Shown here piece after piece: positions 1-6,606 of a stretch of DNA of 12,101 nt (within the stretch, counting starts at the first letter, position 1; the number at the start of each line of letters is the position of its first letter). Source of the stretch: an uncultured Chitinophagaceae bacterium (GTDB lineage Bacteria; Bacteroidota; Bacteroidia; Chitinophagales; Chitinophagaceae); contig CAIMKO010000020.1 in NCBI GenBank assembly GCA_903841915.1, forward strand, positions 1 to 12,101. The letters are read 5' to 3'. The notes under the pieces are model-generated. The model searched no databases, was not told the DNA's origin, and was given only the letters and a program-made list of their open reading frames with translations. Position numbers and translations under genes: made by a program.

Positions 1-923
1 CCCAGATTAGGGATATACATGATATTGAGATAGTCAGCAAAAATGTAGTTACCGCTTACATAGACAAATATTCCTAAACCAGCACCAATGATGGCGCTTA
101 CACCTGCTGCTAATCCATCAATTCCATCAGTTAAGTTGGCTCCGTTGCTAACAGCAGTAATAATAAAAGTGACGATTAAAATATAGATGATCCAAGTATA
201 TTTTTCTGCCCCGGCTCCTGCCCAACTGATCAACTTGCTATAATTAAATTCATGCCCTTTTACAAAAGGAATGGTTGTGATTGGTGTTTTTACCTTTCGG
301 AAGTAATGTGTTGTGCCATTATTTGTTCTGACTACAATATTTGAGTCCTTCGCCAGTTTTTCTCCTTTCTGTAAATACGCGTGTGCATCACTTGAAAAAA
401 TCTCTCTTTCTACAGTTACTGCTTCGCTGAAATAAAGTGTAACGCCAATAATTATTCCCAATCCAACCTGTCCTATAATTTTTGAAATGCCCGCCAAACC
501 ATCACTGTCTTTCTTTTTATATGCTTCGCCTTTGTCTTTTGCGATCCTTCTTGCTCTGATTTTAAAGTAGTCATCCAAGAATCCAATGATACCCAACCAT
601 ACTGTGCAAAGTATCATTAATCTGATATAGACTTTATGTAGATTGGCAAACATCAACGTAGGTATCAAAATGCTTAAAAGAATGATGATACCACCCATAG
701 TTGGTGTTCCTTTCTTTTGCATTTGCCCTTCTAATCCCAAGTCACGAACGCTTTCACCAATTTGCTTCTTCTGCAAGAAAATGATTAATCGATGACCATA
801 AATAGTTGCAATCAGCAAAGACAATACAATTGCCATTGCAATTCTGAAAGTCAGGTATTGAAACAATCCTGCTCCCGGAAAATTATAATGCTCTTGCAAC
901 CATGTAAAAAGATAGTATAACAT
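1..923 (-). CDS. mraY: Phospho-N-acetylmuramoyl-pentapeptide transferase MraY, 3' end missing
   Basis: MraY transfers phospho-MurNAc-pentapeptide from UDP to undecaprenyl phosphate at the inner membrane, making lipid I. I translated it by hand: 307 codons are open from ATG 923-921 to the left edge, and the protein starts MLYYLFTWLQEHYNF. Family hallmarks in order: KKGTPTMGGI at about residues 70-79; GFLDDYF at 114-120, with the Mg-binding catalytic aspartate pair; SNGANLTDGIDGLA at 259-272, the signature loop with further active-site aspartates. Hydrophobic segments lie between these motifs. Residues 165-245 hold an extended, partly polar stretch, which I recall as usual in Bacteroidota MraY. 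The C-terminal membrane segments and the HHHFE-type motif lie outside the window; complete Bacteroidota members are roughly 400 residues. It follows murE after 72 nt in the same direction, as expected in a dcw operon. Confidence 0.97.
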   Translation of the reverse strand, partial: MLYYLFTWLQEHYNFPGAGLFQYLTFRIAMAIVLSLLIATIYGHRLIIFLQKKQIGESVRDLGLEGQMQKKGTPTMGGIIILLSILIPTLMFANLHKVYIRLMILCTVWLGIIGFLDDYFKIRARRIAKDKGEAYKKKDSDGLAGISKIIGQVGLGIIIGVTLYFSEAVTVEREIFSSDAHAYLQKGEKLAKDSNIVVRTNNGTTHYFRKVKTPITTIPFVKGHEFNYSKLISWAGAGAEKYTWIIYILIVTFIITAVSNGANLTDGIDGLAAGVSAIIGAGLGIFVYVSGNYIFADYLNIMYIPNL

Positions 924-995
924 AGTATAGTTGTTAGTTATTGGATGCTGGATAACAGATTTCAATTCTGTTATGAGTCATCTTTTTACTGTCAT
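924..995 (-). repeat. murE-mraY spacer with a short hairpin and repeat-like words
   Basis: This is the widest gap inside the dcw cluster. On the coding strand it holds an 8-bp inverted repeat, ATAACAGA / TCTGTTAT, with a 7-nt loop (952-974), followed by CCAGCATCCAATAACTAACA. The near-repeated words ATCCAG/ATCCAA and AACTAACAACTA resemble short repeat units scattered between genes in related genomes; that resemblance is from memory, not from a search. The stem is AT-rich and has no U-tract after it, so it is not a convincing terminator. I see no clear promoter, so mraY is probably co-transcribed with murE. Confidence 0.4.
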
Positions 996-2459
996 CTACT
1001 TATTTAATAATTCAAACATTTCTCTCAACACTTCTTTATCATCAAATGCATGTTTCACACCATTGATATCCTGATATTTTTCATGGCCTTTTCCTGCAAT
1101 TAAAATGATGTCTTCGCCTTTTGCCAAACTCACTGCTGTTTTAATTGCTTCTTTTCTGTCAACGATGGAAATAAATTTTCTTTTTGCTGAACTACTTAGT
1201 CCAACTTCCATATCTAATAAGATCTGATTCGCATCTTCGGTTCTTGGATTATCGCTGGTGAAGATTGCCTTATCACTCAGATCACAAGCTGTTTGTGCCA
1301 TTACAGGGCGTTTTGTTTTATCTCTATCACCACCGCAACCAACGACCGTAATGATTTGCTCGTGACCTTTTCTTAATTTCTTGATTGTTGATAGAACATT
1401 TTCCAATGCATCCGGAGTATGCGCATAATCAACAATTCCGATGATCAAATGACTGCTGATGATATAATCAAATCTTCCTTCTGCTCCACTTAACAAACTC
1501 AAAGCAGTTAATACTTCTTCTTTATTTTCATGCAAACAAATAGCTGCACCATACACTGCAAGAAGATTATAAGCATTGAATTCACCGATCAACCTGAAAT
1601 GCACTTCAGTATCGTTCACTAGCATTTGCAAACCTGTCAGTGCATTATCTAAGATTTTCCCTTTGAAATCAGCCAATGTTTTTAAACTGTAATAATATTT
1701 TCTGGCATTGGTATTTTGCAACATCACTTCACCTCGTTTATCATCACGGTTAGAAATAGCAAAGGCAGAAGATGGCAAGCAATCGAAGAAACTCTTCTTT
1801 ACTCTGATATACTCTTCAAAAGTTTTGTGATAATCCAGATGATCATGAGTGATGTTGCTGAAAACACCTCCTGTAAACTGTAAGCCGGTTATTCTATGTT
1901 GATGAATAGCGTGACTACTGCACTCCATGAAAACATGTGTGCAATTTTCATCCACCATTTGTTTTAGCAATGCATTTAAACTAACTGCATCAGGTGTTGT
2001 ATGTGTTGACGGAATAATATTTGATGCAATTTGGTTTTGAACCGTACTGATCAATCCGCACTTATAACCCAACTGAGTAAATAATTTAAAGAGAACAGTT
2101 GCAATTGTTGTTTTACCATTTGTTCCGGTAACACCAACTAATTTTATTTTAGTTGATGGCTCATCATAAAAATAATGTGCAACATATGCAACAGCTTCAT
2201 GTGTGTTATTTACCTGTACATAATTAATGCCTTCGGTAAATTCAGCAGGCATTACTTCGCATAAAATTGATTTTGCGCCCAATGCAATCGCTTTCCCAAT
2301 AAATTGGTGCCCATCTGCTTTTTCGCCGCGAATTGCAACAAATAAAGTTCCTTCACTCACCTTACGTGAATCGATTTGAATATCTTTCACTTCAACACCT
2401 GTGCTTCCCTGCACTTGCTTGAGATGAACCTTATATAATATGTCTTGTAACTTTTTCAA
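996..2459 (-). CDS. murE: UDP-MurNAc-L-Ala-D-Glu:meso-diaminopimelate ligase MurE
   Basis: This cytoplasmic ATP-dependent ligase adds the third residue of the peptidoglycan stem peptide. The 487-residue length is normal. Residues 1-100 form the UDP-binding Mur domain (DSRKVSEGTLFVAIRG near 30-45). The P-loop GTNGKTT is at 112-118. HTTPD at 153-157 and SSHAIHQHR at 181-189 belong to the substrate and metal site. K221 or K222 in VKKSFF is the expected carbamylated lysine. DNPRTED at 403-409 is the motif that selects meso-diaminopimelate over lysine, and GKGHEKYQ is at 456-463. The start is a TTG at 2459-2457, one base after the ftsI stop. I accept it because the protein then begins MKKLQDILYKV, which matches the family N-terminus, and no ATG lies nearby. 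The one-base spacing suggests translational coupling to ftsI. Confidence 0.97.
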   Translation of the reverse strand: MKKLQDILYKVHLKQVQGSTGVEVKDIQIDSRKVSEGTLFVAIRGEKADGHQFIGKAIALGAKSILCEVMPAEFTEGINYVQVNNTHEAVAYVAHYFYDEPSTKIKLVGVTGTNGKTTIATVLFKLFTQLGYKCGLISTVQNQIASNIIPSTHTTPDAVSLNALLKQMVDENCTHVFMECSSHAIHQHRITGLQFTGGVFSNITHDHLDYHKTFEEYIRVKKSFFDCLPSSAFAISNRDDKRGEVMLQNTNARKYYYSLKTLADFKGKILDNALTGLQMLVNDTEVHFRLIGEFNAYNLLAVYGAAICLHENKEEVLTALSLLSGAEGRFDYIISSHLIIGIVDYAHTPDALENVLSTIKKLRKGHEQIITVVGCGGDRDKTKRPVMAQTACDLSDKAIFTSDNPRTEDANQILLDMEVGLSSSAKRKFISIVDRKEAIKTAVSLAKGEDIILIAGKGHEKYQDINGVKHAFDDKEVLREMFELLNK

Positions 2460-2460
2460 A

Positions 2461-4575
2461 TCAGTTTAATGAAATATTTATAATTTGTCCTTTTGCTATT
2501 GGCGTTCCTGCAGCAATTGATTGGTCTTCTACTCTGCCTTTTCCCTTCACGTTTAATTTCAATCCAATATTTTCACACAGATACACTGCATCTTTTAAAC
2601 CCAATCCTTTTAATTGGGGCATGGAACCATCATTTATTTTTCTGTTACTCAATGCAACAGAACCTTTATTGCTATTCATATTTACCCAATCTTCTGTAAG
2701 AGAAGTTGAATCGCTATAATGCAGTTGCATTGTCTTTATTACTTGCTTTACATCATCTTTCAATCCAACATAATTGAAATAGCTGCTGTCATTTTTATTG
2801 GATGAATTTTTCATGTAATTATTCTGACGTACATAATTCAAATACAATCTGTCTGAAATTTCTTTAAATACAGGCCCTGCAACAGTTGCGCCAAAATGGT
2901 TTACTACATGTGGTTTATTAACAATAACCACCAGAATAGTGTACTGTGGATTTTCTACCGGAAAAAAACCAACAAAAGAACTTTGAAATATTTGGTCTGC
3001 ATAACCTCTGCTACCATTAGCCACCAATGCCGTTCCGGTTTTTCCTGCAACTTTATAAGGGGAATTTGCAAAAAGTTTTCTTGCTGTCCCTTCAATACAT
3101 ACTCCTTCTAAGCATTCCTTTATTTGTTTCAATGTTTCATCACTGCAAATTTTTTCATCTACAATTTTTGGCTGAAATTCACGAATCATTGCACCTTCCT
3201 CTTTAACAGAACTCACCAAATAAGGGTGCATCATTGCAGCATTGTTAGCAATTGAATTATACAGTGTAATTGTTTGCAGGGGTGTTACCTGCAAATTGTA
3301 TCCAAATGCCATCCATGGTAAAGTGGTTGGGCCCCATAGCCTGCTGCCCGGCCTTATAATAACAGGTTTTCTTTCTCCAGTAAGGTCAATACCGGTTAAA
3401 GTATCCATTCGGAATTTTTTAAGATGATGCAAAAACTGGGTTGGATTATTGCTGTATCCCATTGTTGCCAATTTTGCCATACCAACATTAGAACTGAATT
3501 CAAATGCCTGTTTTACTGTTATGTCCGTTTTACCGCGCATATCATCATCATCATATACTGTTTGACCTGCGGTTTGCCACACACCATTCTGGACGTTAAC
3601 GATTTGATCAAGCGACACTTTTTTATCTTCCAGCAATGACATTAATGTCACCAATTTGAATGTAGATCCAGGCTCTGTTGGATTGATGGCATAATTGTAA
3701 TCTTCAAAATAAGAACCGTCATTTCTTTTACCAAGATTGGCAATGGCTTTTATCTTTCCTGTTTTTGTTTCCATCACCAAAGCGCAGCCATGTTCTGCTT
3801 CATTCTGTATCATCATTTTCATCAATGCATTCTCAGTTATACCCTGTACAAAAACATCGATTGTTGTAACAATATCTTTCCCGTTCTCTGCTTCCGTCTC
3901 AAAAACCCCTTCTACCGGAATGCTGACCCCTCCAGCAATGTAGCGCACCAACCTACTGCCGCTTTTTCCTTTCAATATACTGTCGTAGGTTAATTCCAAT
4001 CCTACTTTGAAAGAGTCTCTCGCCAATCCAATGGTCCTAAAAGCGAGCATATTGTATGGATTCAAGCGTTTGCTTTTATCTACTGCAATGAAACCACTTT
4101 TATTTTTTCCTAATCTTACCAATGGAAACGTTTTTAATTGTTGATATTCTCTGTACGAAATATTTTTTCTTAAAAAATAATACCTGTCTTTATTTTTAAA
4201 TCCTTCCAGCAATATTTTTTTGTATTCCCCTTCTGTTTGGTCTTTAAAAAGGCCTGACAGATTGTAACTCAATGAATCCAGGTTGTCTTTAAATCTTTTT
4301 CCATTTTTCTCCTGTAACCCTTCTGCGCCAAAATCAATGTATATGTCAAACTGTGGAACACTTGTACTTAACATCTGTCCATCTTCACTGTAAATTGTCC
4401 CGCGTTCTGCTTCTGTCTCTTCAATTTTTTGATGCAAACTATCGCTCATATTTCGCCAATGCTTGCCTTCAACCTGTTGGATATAAAACGCTTTACCAAT
4501 AATCACTAACCCTACAATCACAACTGCGATATAGCTTAGATATACCCTCCATAATATGTCACGTTTTACATCCAT
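2461..4575 (-). CDS. ftsI: Septal peptidoglycan transpeptidase FtsI (PBP3-like) with C-terminal PASTA domain
   Basis: This is a monofunctional class B penicillin-binding protein that crosslinks septal peptidoglycan in the periplasm during division. The 704-residue protein has a short cytoplasmic start and one membrane anchor at about 11-31. A dimerisation/pedestal region follows, with ERGTIYSEDGQML near 57-69. The transpeptidase domain carries the catalytic triad of motifs: STFK at 304-307 (nucleophile S304, K307), SSN at 361-363 and KTGTA at 512-516. Residues 585-645 look like a low-complexity linker, and about 647-704 form a single PASTA domain (MPQLKGLGLKDAVYLCENIG, then a C-terminal IINISLN strand). 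A PASTA-tailed FtsI is typical of Bacteroidota and Firmicutes and absent from the E. coli protein. The ATG start is 16 nt after the ftsL-like gene, and murE begins one base after the stop. Confidence 0.96.
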   Translation of the reverse strand: MDVKRDILWRVYLSYIAVVIVGLVIIGKAFYIQQVEGKHWRNMSDSLHQKIEETEAERGTIYSEDGQMLSTSVPQFDIYIDFGAEGLQEKNGKRFKDNLDSLSYNLSGLFKDQTEGEYKKILLEGFKNKDRYYFLRKNISYREYQQLKTFPLVRLGKNKSGFIAVDKSKRLNPYNMLAFRTIGLARDSFKVGLELTYDSILKGKSGSRLVRYIAGGVSIPVEGVFETEAENGKDIVTTIDVFVQGITENALMKMMIQNEAEHGCALVMETKTGKIKAIANLGKRNDGSYFEDYNYAINPTEPGSTFKLVTLMSLLEDKKVSLDQIVNVQNGVWQTAGQTVYDDDDMRGKTDITVKQAFEFSSNVGMAKLATMGYSNNPTQFLHHLKKFRMDTLTGIDLTGERKPVIIRPGSRLWGPTTLPWMAFGYNLQVTPLQTITLYNSIANNAAMMHPYLVSSVKEEGAMIREFQPKIVDEKICSDETLKQIKECLEGVCIEGTARKLFANSPYKVAGKTGTALVANGSRGYADQIFQSSFVGFFPVENPQYTILVVIVNKPHVVNHFGATVAGPVFKEISDRLYLNYVRQNNYMKNSSNKNDSSYFNYVGLKDDVKQVIKTMQLHYSDSTSLTEDWVNMNSNKGSVALSNRKINDGSMPQLKGLGLKDAVYLCENIGLKLNVKGKGRVEDQSIAAGTPIAKGQIINISLN

Positions 4576-4591
4576 TCGTTCAAAAACTATT

Positions 4592-4918
4592 TCATTGTTT
4601 TTCTAACTTCAATCTTTGCGGAGTTTCGTTGCTTATTTTCAACCCCAATGGCTCTGCGGCTTTCAGCACCTGCGATTCTTCACTTTTAAACATCACTTCA
4701 CTCTTCAGCGTTTTGTATTCGTATTGCAGTTCCTTTAATTCATTTTGTGTTTTATTGATATTGCGAATCGTTTTATCGGCAGTATGGCCATTTGCGATAT
4801 ATAAAACTGCCAGCATGCTCAGAAACAAAAAGAAATTCATATTTCCTGTTATCCATTGATAACGAAATACTTTCTTTAATGATTTTTTTGATGTTGTATT
4901 TATTGATGTTTCTGACAT
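4592..4918 (-). CDS. ftsL: FtsL-like division protein, single-pass membrane with coiled coil
   Basis: The predicted protein has 108 residues: about 25 polar, basic cytoplasmic residues, one membrane segment at about 28-44 (MNFFLFLSMLAVLYIA), then a charged periplasmic helix at about 48-85 with heptad-like spacing (TIRNINKTQNELKELQYEY). It ends with an AAEPLGLKIS-type segment; FtsL proteins commonly carry a similar 'A..lGL' motif after the coiled coil. FtsL recruits and activates FtsI/FtsW together with FtsB/FtsQ. Primary sequence is poorly conserved in this family, so the call rests on topology, size and position between rsmH and ftsI, which is the conserved ftsL position in dcw clusters. In databases this Bacteroidota family has often been mislabelled as an S-adenosyl-methyltransferase because of its neighbour. 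It starts 26 nt after rsmH. Confidence 0.85.
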   Translation of the reverse strand: MSETSINTTSKKSLKKVFRYQWITGNMNFFLFLSMLAVLYIANGHTADKTIRNINKTQNELKELQYEYKTLKSEVMFKSEESQVLKAAEPLGLKISNETPQRLKLEKQ

Positions 4919-4944
4919 TTATTTTTTTGTTGTCATTTTTTCTC

Positions 4945-5898
4945 TTAGCACTTTTCTGCAACTCTCAGCTTTGCACTTCTACTTCTATTATTTATTCTCA
5001 ACTCATCCTCAGCCGCTGTGATGGGTTTCTTTGTTATTATTTTAAATACAACTTCTTTCGTTTCGGACAAGAAGGGGTTATCAGGCAATTCGTCGAAACT
5101 ACCTTGGCGGAAAAAGTTCTTTGCCAACCTGTCTTCTAATGAATGAAAAGTGATGATAGCCACACGGCCACCTTTTTTTAAAACAGCAGGTAACTGCTGC
5201 AACATTTCTTTCAATGCCCCCATTTCATCATTCACTTCAATTCGTAAAGCCTGGAACACTTGCGCCAAATACTTGTTAGGATTACCTTTCACCACGGGGC
5301 TGATCAGCGATTTGAATTGAGTAATGTTTTGTGCAGGCAATTGTTTACGTTGCTGTACAATCTGTTTGGCCAATGTTTTAGAGTTCGTTACTTCGCCATA
5401 CTGCTCAAATAATTTGTGCAGTTGCTGCTCTGTATATGTGCGAATAATGTCCGCAGCACTTAACTCCTGACGCTGATCCATTCTCATATCCAACGGCCCA
5501 TCAAAGCGAATAGAAAAACCACGATCACCTTCATCAAACTGATGTGAGCTTACGCCCAGATCTGCCAAAACCCCATCAACCTGTTGCACTTTATGCAATC
5601 GTAAAAAGCGTTGCAGGTGACGAAAATTTTGCGGAACAAAAACCACACGTTCATCAGCAGGGATATTTTTTTTAGCATCTGCATCCTGATCAAATGCAAA
5701 TAGTTTTCCTCCTGCATTTAATTGCTCAAGGATTCCTTTACTGTGCCCGCCACCGCCAAATGTGCAATCAACATAAACTCCATCAGGTTTAATATTGAGC
5801 GCATCGAGTGTTTCGCAAAAGAGGACAGGAATGTGATAATTAGAATTTTCTGATTTGAGATTTTTGATTTGAGATTGATTTTCTTTTTGCTCACTCAT
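4945..5898 (-). CDS. rsmH: 16S rRNA (cytosine1402-N4)-methyltransferase RsmH
   Basis: RsmH (MraW) methylates N4 of C1402 in 16S rRNA using S-adenosylmethionine, tuning the ribosomal P site. The protein has 317 residues. The SAM-binding motif DCTFGGGGHSKGIL is at 44-57. ADLGVSSHQFD (112-122), GFSIRFDGPLDMRMD (127-141), FQALRIEVNDEM (215-226), TFHSLEDR (250-257) and NNRSRSAKLRVAEK (303-316) are all family hallmarks. The family core begins at YHIPVLFCET, near residue 21. The first 20 residues (MSEQKENQSQ, then IKNLKSENSN) are an extra polar extension encoded largely by a tandem DNA repeat (5851-5876). No other in-frame ATG occurs before the core, so the start at 5898 stands unless a rare start codon is used. 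The start codon itself lies in a 7-bp tandem repeat. The gene begins 20 nt after mraZ. Confidence 0.96.
   Translation of the reverse strand: MSEQKENQSQIKNLKSENSNYHIPVLFCETLDALNIKPDGVYVDCTFGGGGHSKGILEQLNAGGKLFAFDQDADAKKNIPADERVVFVPQNFRHLQRFLRLHKVQQVDGVLADLGVSSHQFDEGDRGFSIRFDGPLDMRMDQRQELSAADIIRTYTEQQLHKLFEQYGEVTNSKTLAKQIVQQRKQLPAQNITQFKSLISPVVKGNPNKYLAQVFQALRIEVNDEMGALKEMLQQLPAVLKKGGRVAIITFHSLEDRLAKNFFRQGSFDELPDNPFLSETKEVVFKIITKKPITAAEDELRINNRSRSAKLRVAEKC
5851..5876. repeat. Tandem repeat TGATTTGAGATT x2 inside rsmH
   Basis: Two perfect 12-bp copies, at 5851-5862 and 5865-5876, have a 14-bp period. On the rsmH strand they read AATCTCAAATCA twice and encode SQIKNLKS in the N-terminal extension. 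The word TTTGAGATTT recurs at 10583-10592 in the CoA-transferase spacer, which suggests a dispersed repeat family rather than a local slip. Confidence 0.75.
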
Positions 5899-5909
5899 AA
5901 TTCATAATT
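5896..5909. repeat. Tandem repeat CATAATT x2 spanning the rsmH start
   Basis: Two perfect 7-bp copies (5896-5902 and 5903-5909) sit in the 20-nt mraZ-rsmH spacer and include the rsmH ATG. On the coding strand this reads AATTATGAATTATGAG. The upstream ATG opens a five-codon frame (ATG AAT TAT GAG TGA) that overlaps the rsmH start. I see no ribosome-binding site for either start. Confidence 0.65.
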
Positions 5910-5918
5910 CTTAAATCA

Positions 5919-6374
5919 TCATTCATTGTTTTTCCCTGCCATCACTTCTTTCGCTAAATCGCTAAACGCATCGGGTGAAAAATCCTCAAAGAGCTGTTTG
6001 TACTTACTAGCATCCCAGATTTCGAATCGGTCAAGGGCAGCAGCAAGAATTATATCCTTGCCCAAACCAGCGAATTCCTTCAGTGAAGCTGGCAGTAACA
6101 TTCTAGAAGCTGAATCCAGTTCAATTTCTGTTGCACCACCTAAAAACTGACGACGGAATTGACGTACTTTCGGGTCGAAATCATTCAACTGACTAATCTT
6201 GGCAATAATGAGTTCCCAACTTTTGATCGGATATAGTGTGAGGCACTTTTCAAATCCACGGCTGAGGATGAACCGCGTTTCTCCTTCAGGCAACTGTTTT
6301 TTAAGTCCGCCCGGAAGCAGGAAGCGACCTTTCGCATCAACTGTAGCCTCATATTCGCCGTGAAATCCGTTCAT
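5919..6374 (-). CDS. mraZ: Transcriptional regulator and division protein MraZ
   Basis: MraZ is an AbrB-like ring-forming DNA-binding protein, first gene of dcw clusters, that binds direct repeats upstream of its own gene and can repress or activate the cluster. With the ATG at 6374 the protein has 151 residues and contains both family half-motifs: DAKGRFLLP at 13-21 and DSASRMLLP at 87-95, one per SpoVT/AbrB-like fold. The frame stays open to a GTG at 6413, which would give 164 residues. I prefer 6374 because family members begin at a short M-x(3-4)-GEYE, because the extra 13 residues are not family-like, and because the GTG falls inside the operator and at the -7 element of the predicted promoter. 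rsmH follows after 20 nt. Confidence 0.96.
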   Translation of the reverse strand: MNGFHGEYEATVDAKGRFLLPGGLKKQLPEGETRFILSRGFEKCLTLYPIKSWELIIAKISQLNDFDPKVRQFRRQFLGGATEIELDSASRMLLPASLKEFAGLGKDIILAAALDRFEIWDASKYKQLFEDFSPDAFSDLAKEVMAGKNNE

Positions 6375-6399
6375 TGTTAATAAATATTGTTCAAGATTA

Positions 6400-6436
6400 C
6401 CACTTGTTGACACAAAATAACACTTTTTCCCACTTT
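6400..6436 (-). promoter_or_regulatory. MraZ operator: four 7-bp boxes at exact 10-bp period
   Basis: On the mraZ coding strand the order is AAAGTGG (6436-6430), AAAGTGT (6426-6420), TTTGTGT (6416-6410) and CAAGTGG (6406-6400). Each is separated by exactly 3 nt, and GTG is invariant. This matches the AAAGTG[G/T]-N3 repeated box known for MraZ in Mollicutes and the same 10-bp spacing as the TGGG-type boxes in E. coli. No fifth box is visible on either side. The array overlaps the spacer and -7 element of the predicted promoter, as expected for autorepression. Confidence 0.85.
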
Positions 6437-6445
6437 AAATGCAAA
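6413..6445 (-). promoter_or_regulatory. Candidate mraZ/dcw promoter (Bacteroidota type)
   Basis: Reading leftwards, TTTG (6445-6442) is followed after 21 nt by TTATTTTG (6420-6413), one mismatch from the Bacteroidota -7 consensus TAnnTTTG. The spacing is close to that expected between the -33 and -7 elements. The predicted start of transcription is near 6409-6406, giving a leader of about 30 nt before the ATG at 6374. MraZ boxes 1 to 3 overlap it. Confidence 0.5.
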
Positions 6446-6461
6446 TTTGAAGCTATTGTAT

Positions 6462-6470
6462 TTATCCACA
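6462..6470 (+). promoter_or_regulatory. Perfect DnaA box TTATCCACA
   Basis: This is an exact match to the high-affinity DnaA box. It lies 16 bp upstream of the -33 element of the predicted mraZ promoter and just before the -7 element (6474-6481) of a possible rightward promoter, so bound DnaA could affect both directions. Confidence 0.65.
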
Positions 6471-6473
6471 GAT

Positions 6474-6481
6474 TATATTTG
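6474..6481 (+). promoter_or_regulatory. Candidate rightward -7 element for queA
   Basis: TATATTTG matches TAnnTTTG exactly. The nearest TTTG upstream (6446-6449) is 24 nt away, a little too far for a good -33 element, so support is partial. If used, transcription would begin near 6485-6488 and queA would have a leader of about 180 nt containing the repeats listed below. Confidence 0.35.
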
Positions 6482-6495
6482 CCCAAGACTCAATA

Positions 6496-6601
6496 CTGTA
6501 AAGAGTTTTAGAGTATTTTACAGAAATAACCTGTGATTTCAATGTGAATTGTTGTGGATAAGCAATCAAGAAGCAATTCAGGCTTGATTTACAGAAATAA
6601 C
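6496..6601. repeat. 14-bp direct repeat with an upstream complementary arm
   Basis: TTTACAGAAATAAC occurs twice without mismatch, at 6517-6530 and 6588-6601 (71-bp offset). CTGTAAA at 6496-6502 is the reverse complement of the TTTACAG in each copy, so in a queA leader it could pair with either one. Confidence 0.6.
6553..6561 (-). promoter_or_regulatory. Second perfect DnaA box, opposite orientation
   Basis: TGTGGATAA on the plus strand is TTATCCACA on the minus strand. It faces the box at 6462-6470 with 91 bp between centres. By simple 9-mer counting, fewer than 0.1 perfect boxes would be expected by chance in the whole window on both strands, yet both fall in this one intergenic region. Confidence 0.65.
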
Positions 6602-6606
6602 AAGCC
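6581..6606 (+). repeat. Bulged hairpin in the queA leader region
   Basis: GGCTTG (6581-6586) pairs with CAAGCC (6601-6606). Inside it ATTT (6587-6590) can pair with AAAT (6595-6598) around an ACAG loop, leaving a 2-nt bulge at 6599-6600. The second copy of the 14-bp direct repeat makes up most of the interior. There is no U-tract after it, so it is not an intrinsic terminator. Confidence 0.45.

Noticed and set aside
952..974. Intrinsic terminator between murE and mraY
   Set aside because: The 8-bp stem is AT-rich and is not followed by a U-tract, and a terminator inside a dcw operon would be unexpected.
4792..5139. Plus-strand open frame of 115 codons antisense to ftsL and rsmH
   Set aside because: It is antisense to two well-supported genes, and its hydrophobic, Cys-rich translation is typical of a shadow frame.
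6375..6413. Longer MraZ starting at GTG 6413
   Set aside because: The 13 extra residues are not family-like, and the codon lies inside the operator and the predicted -7 element.
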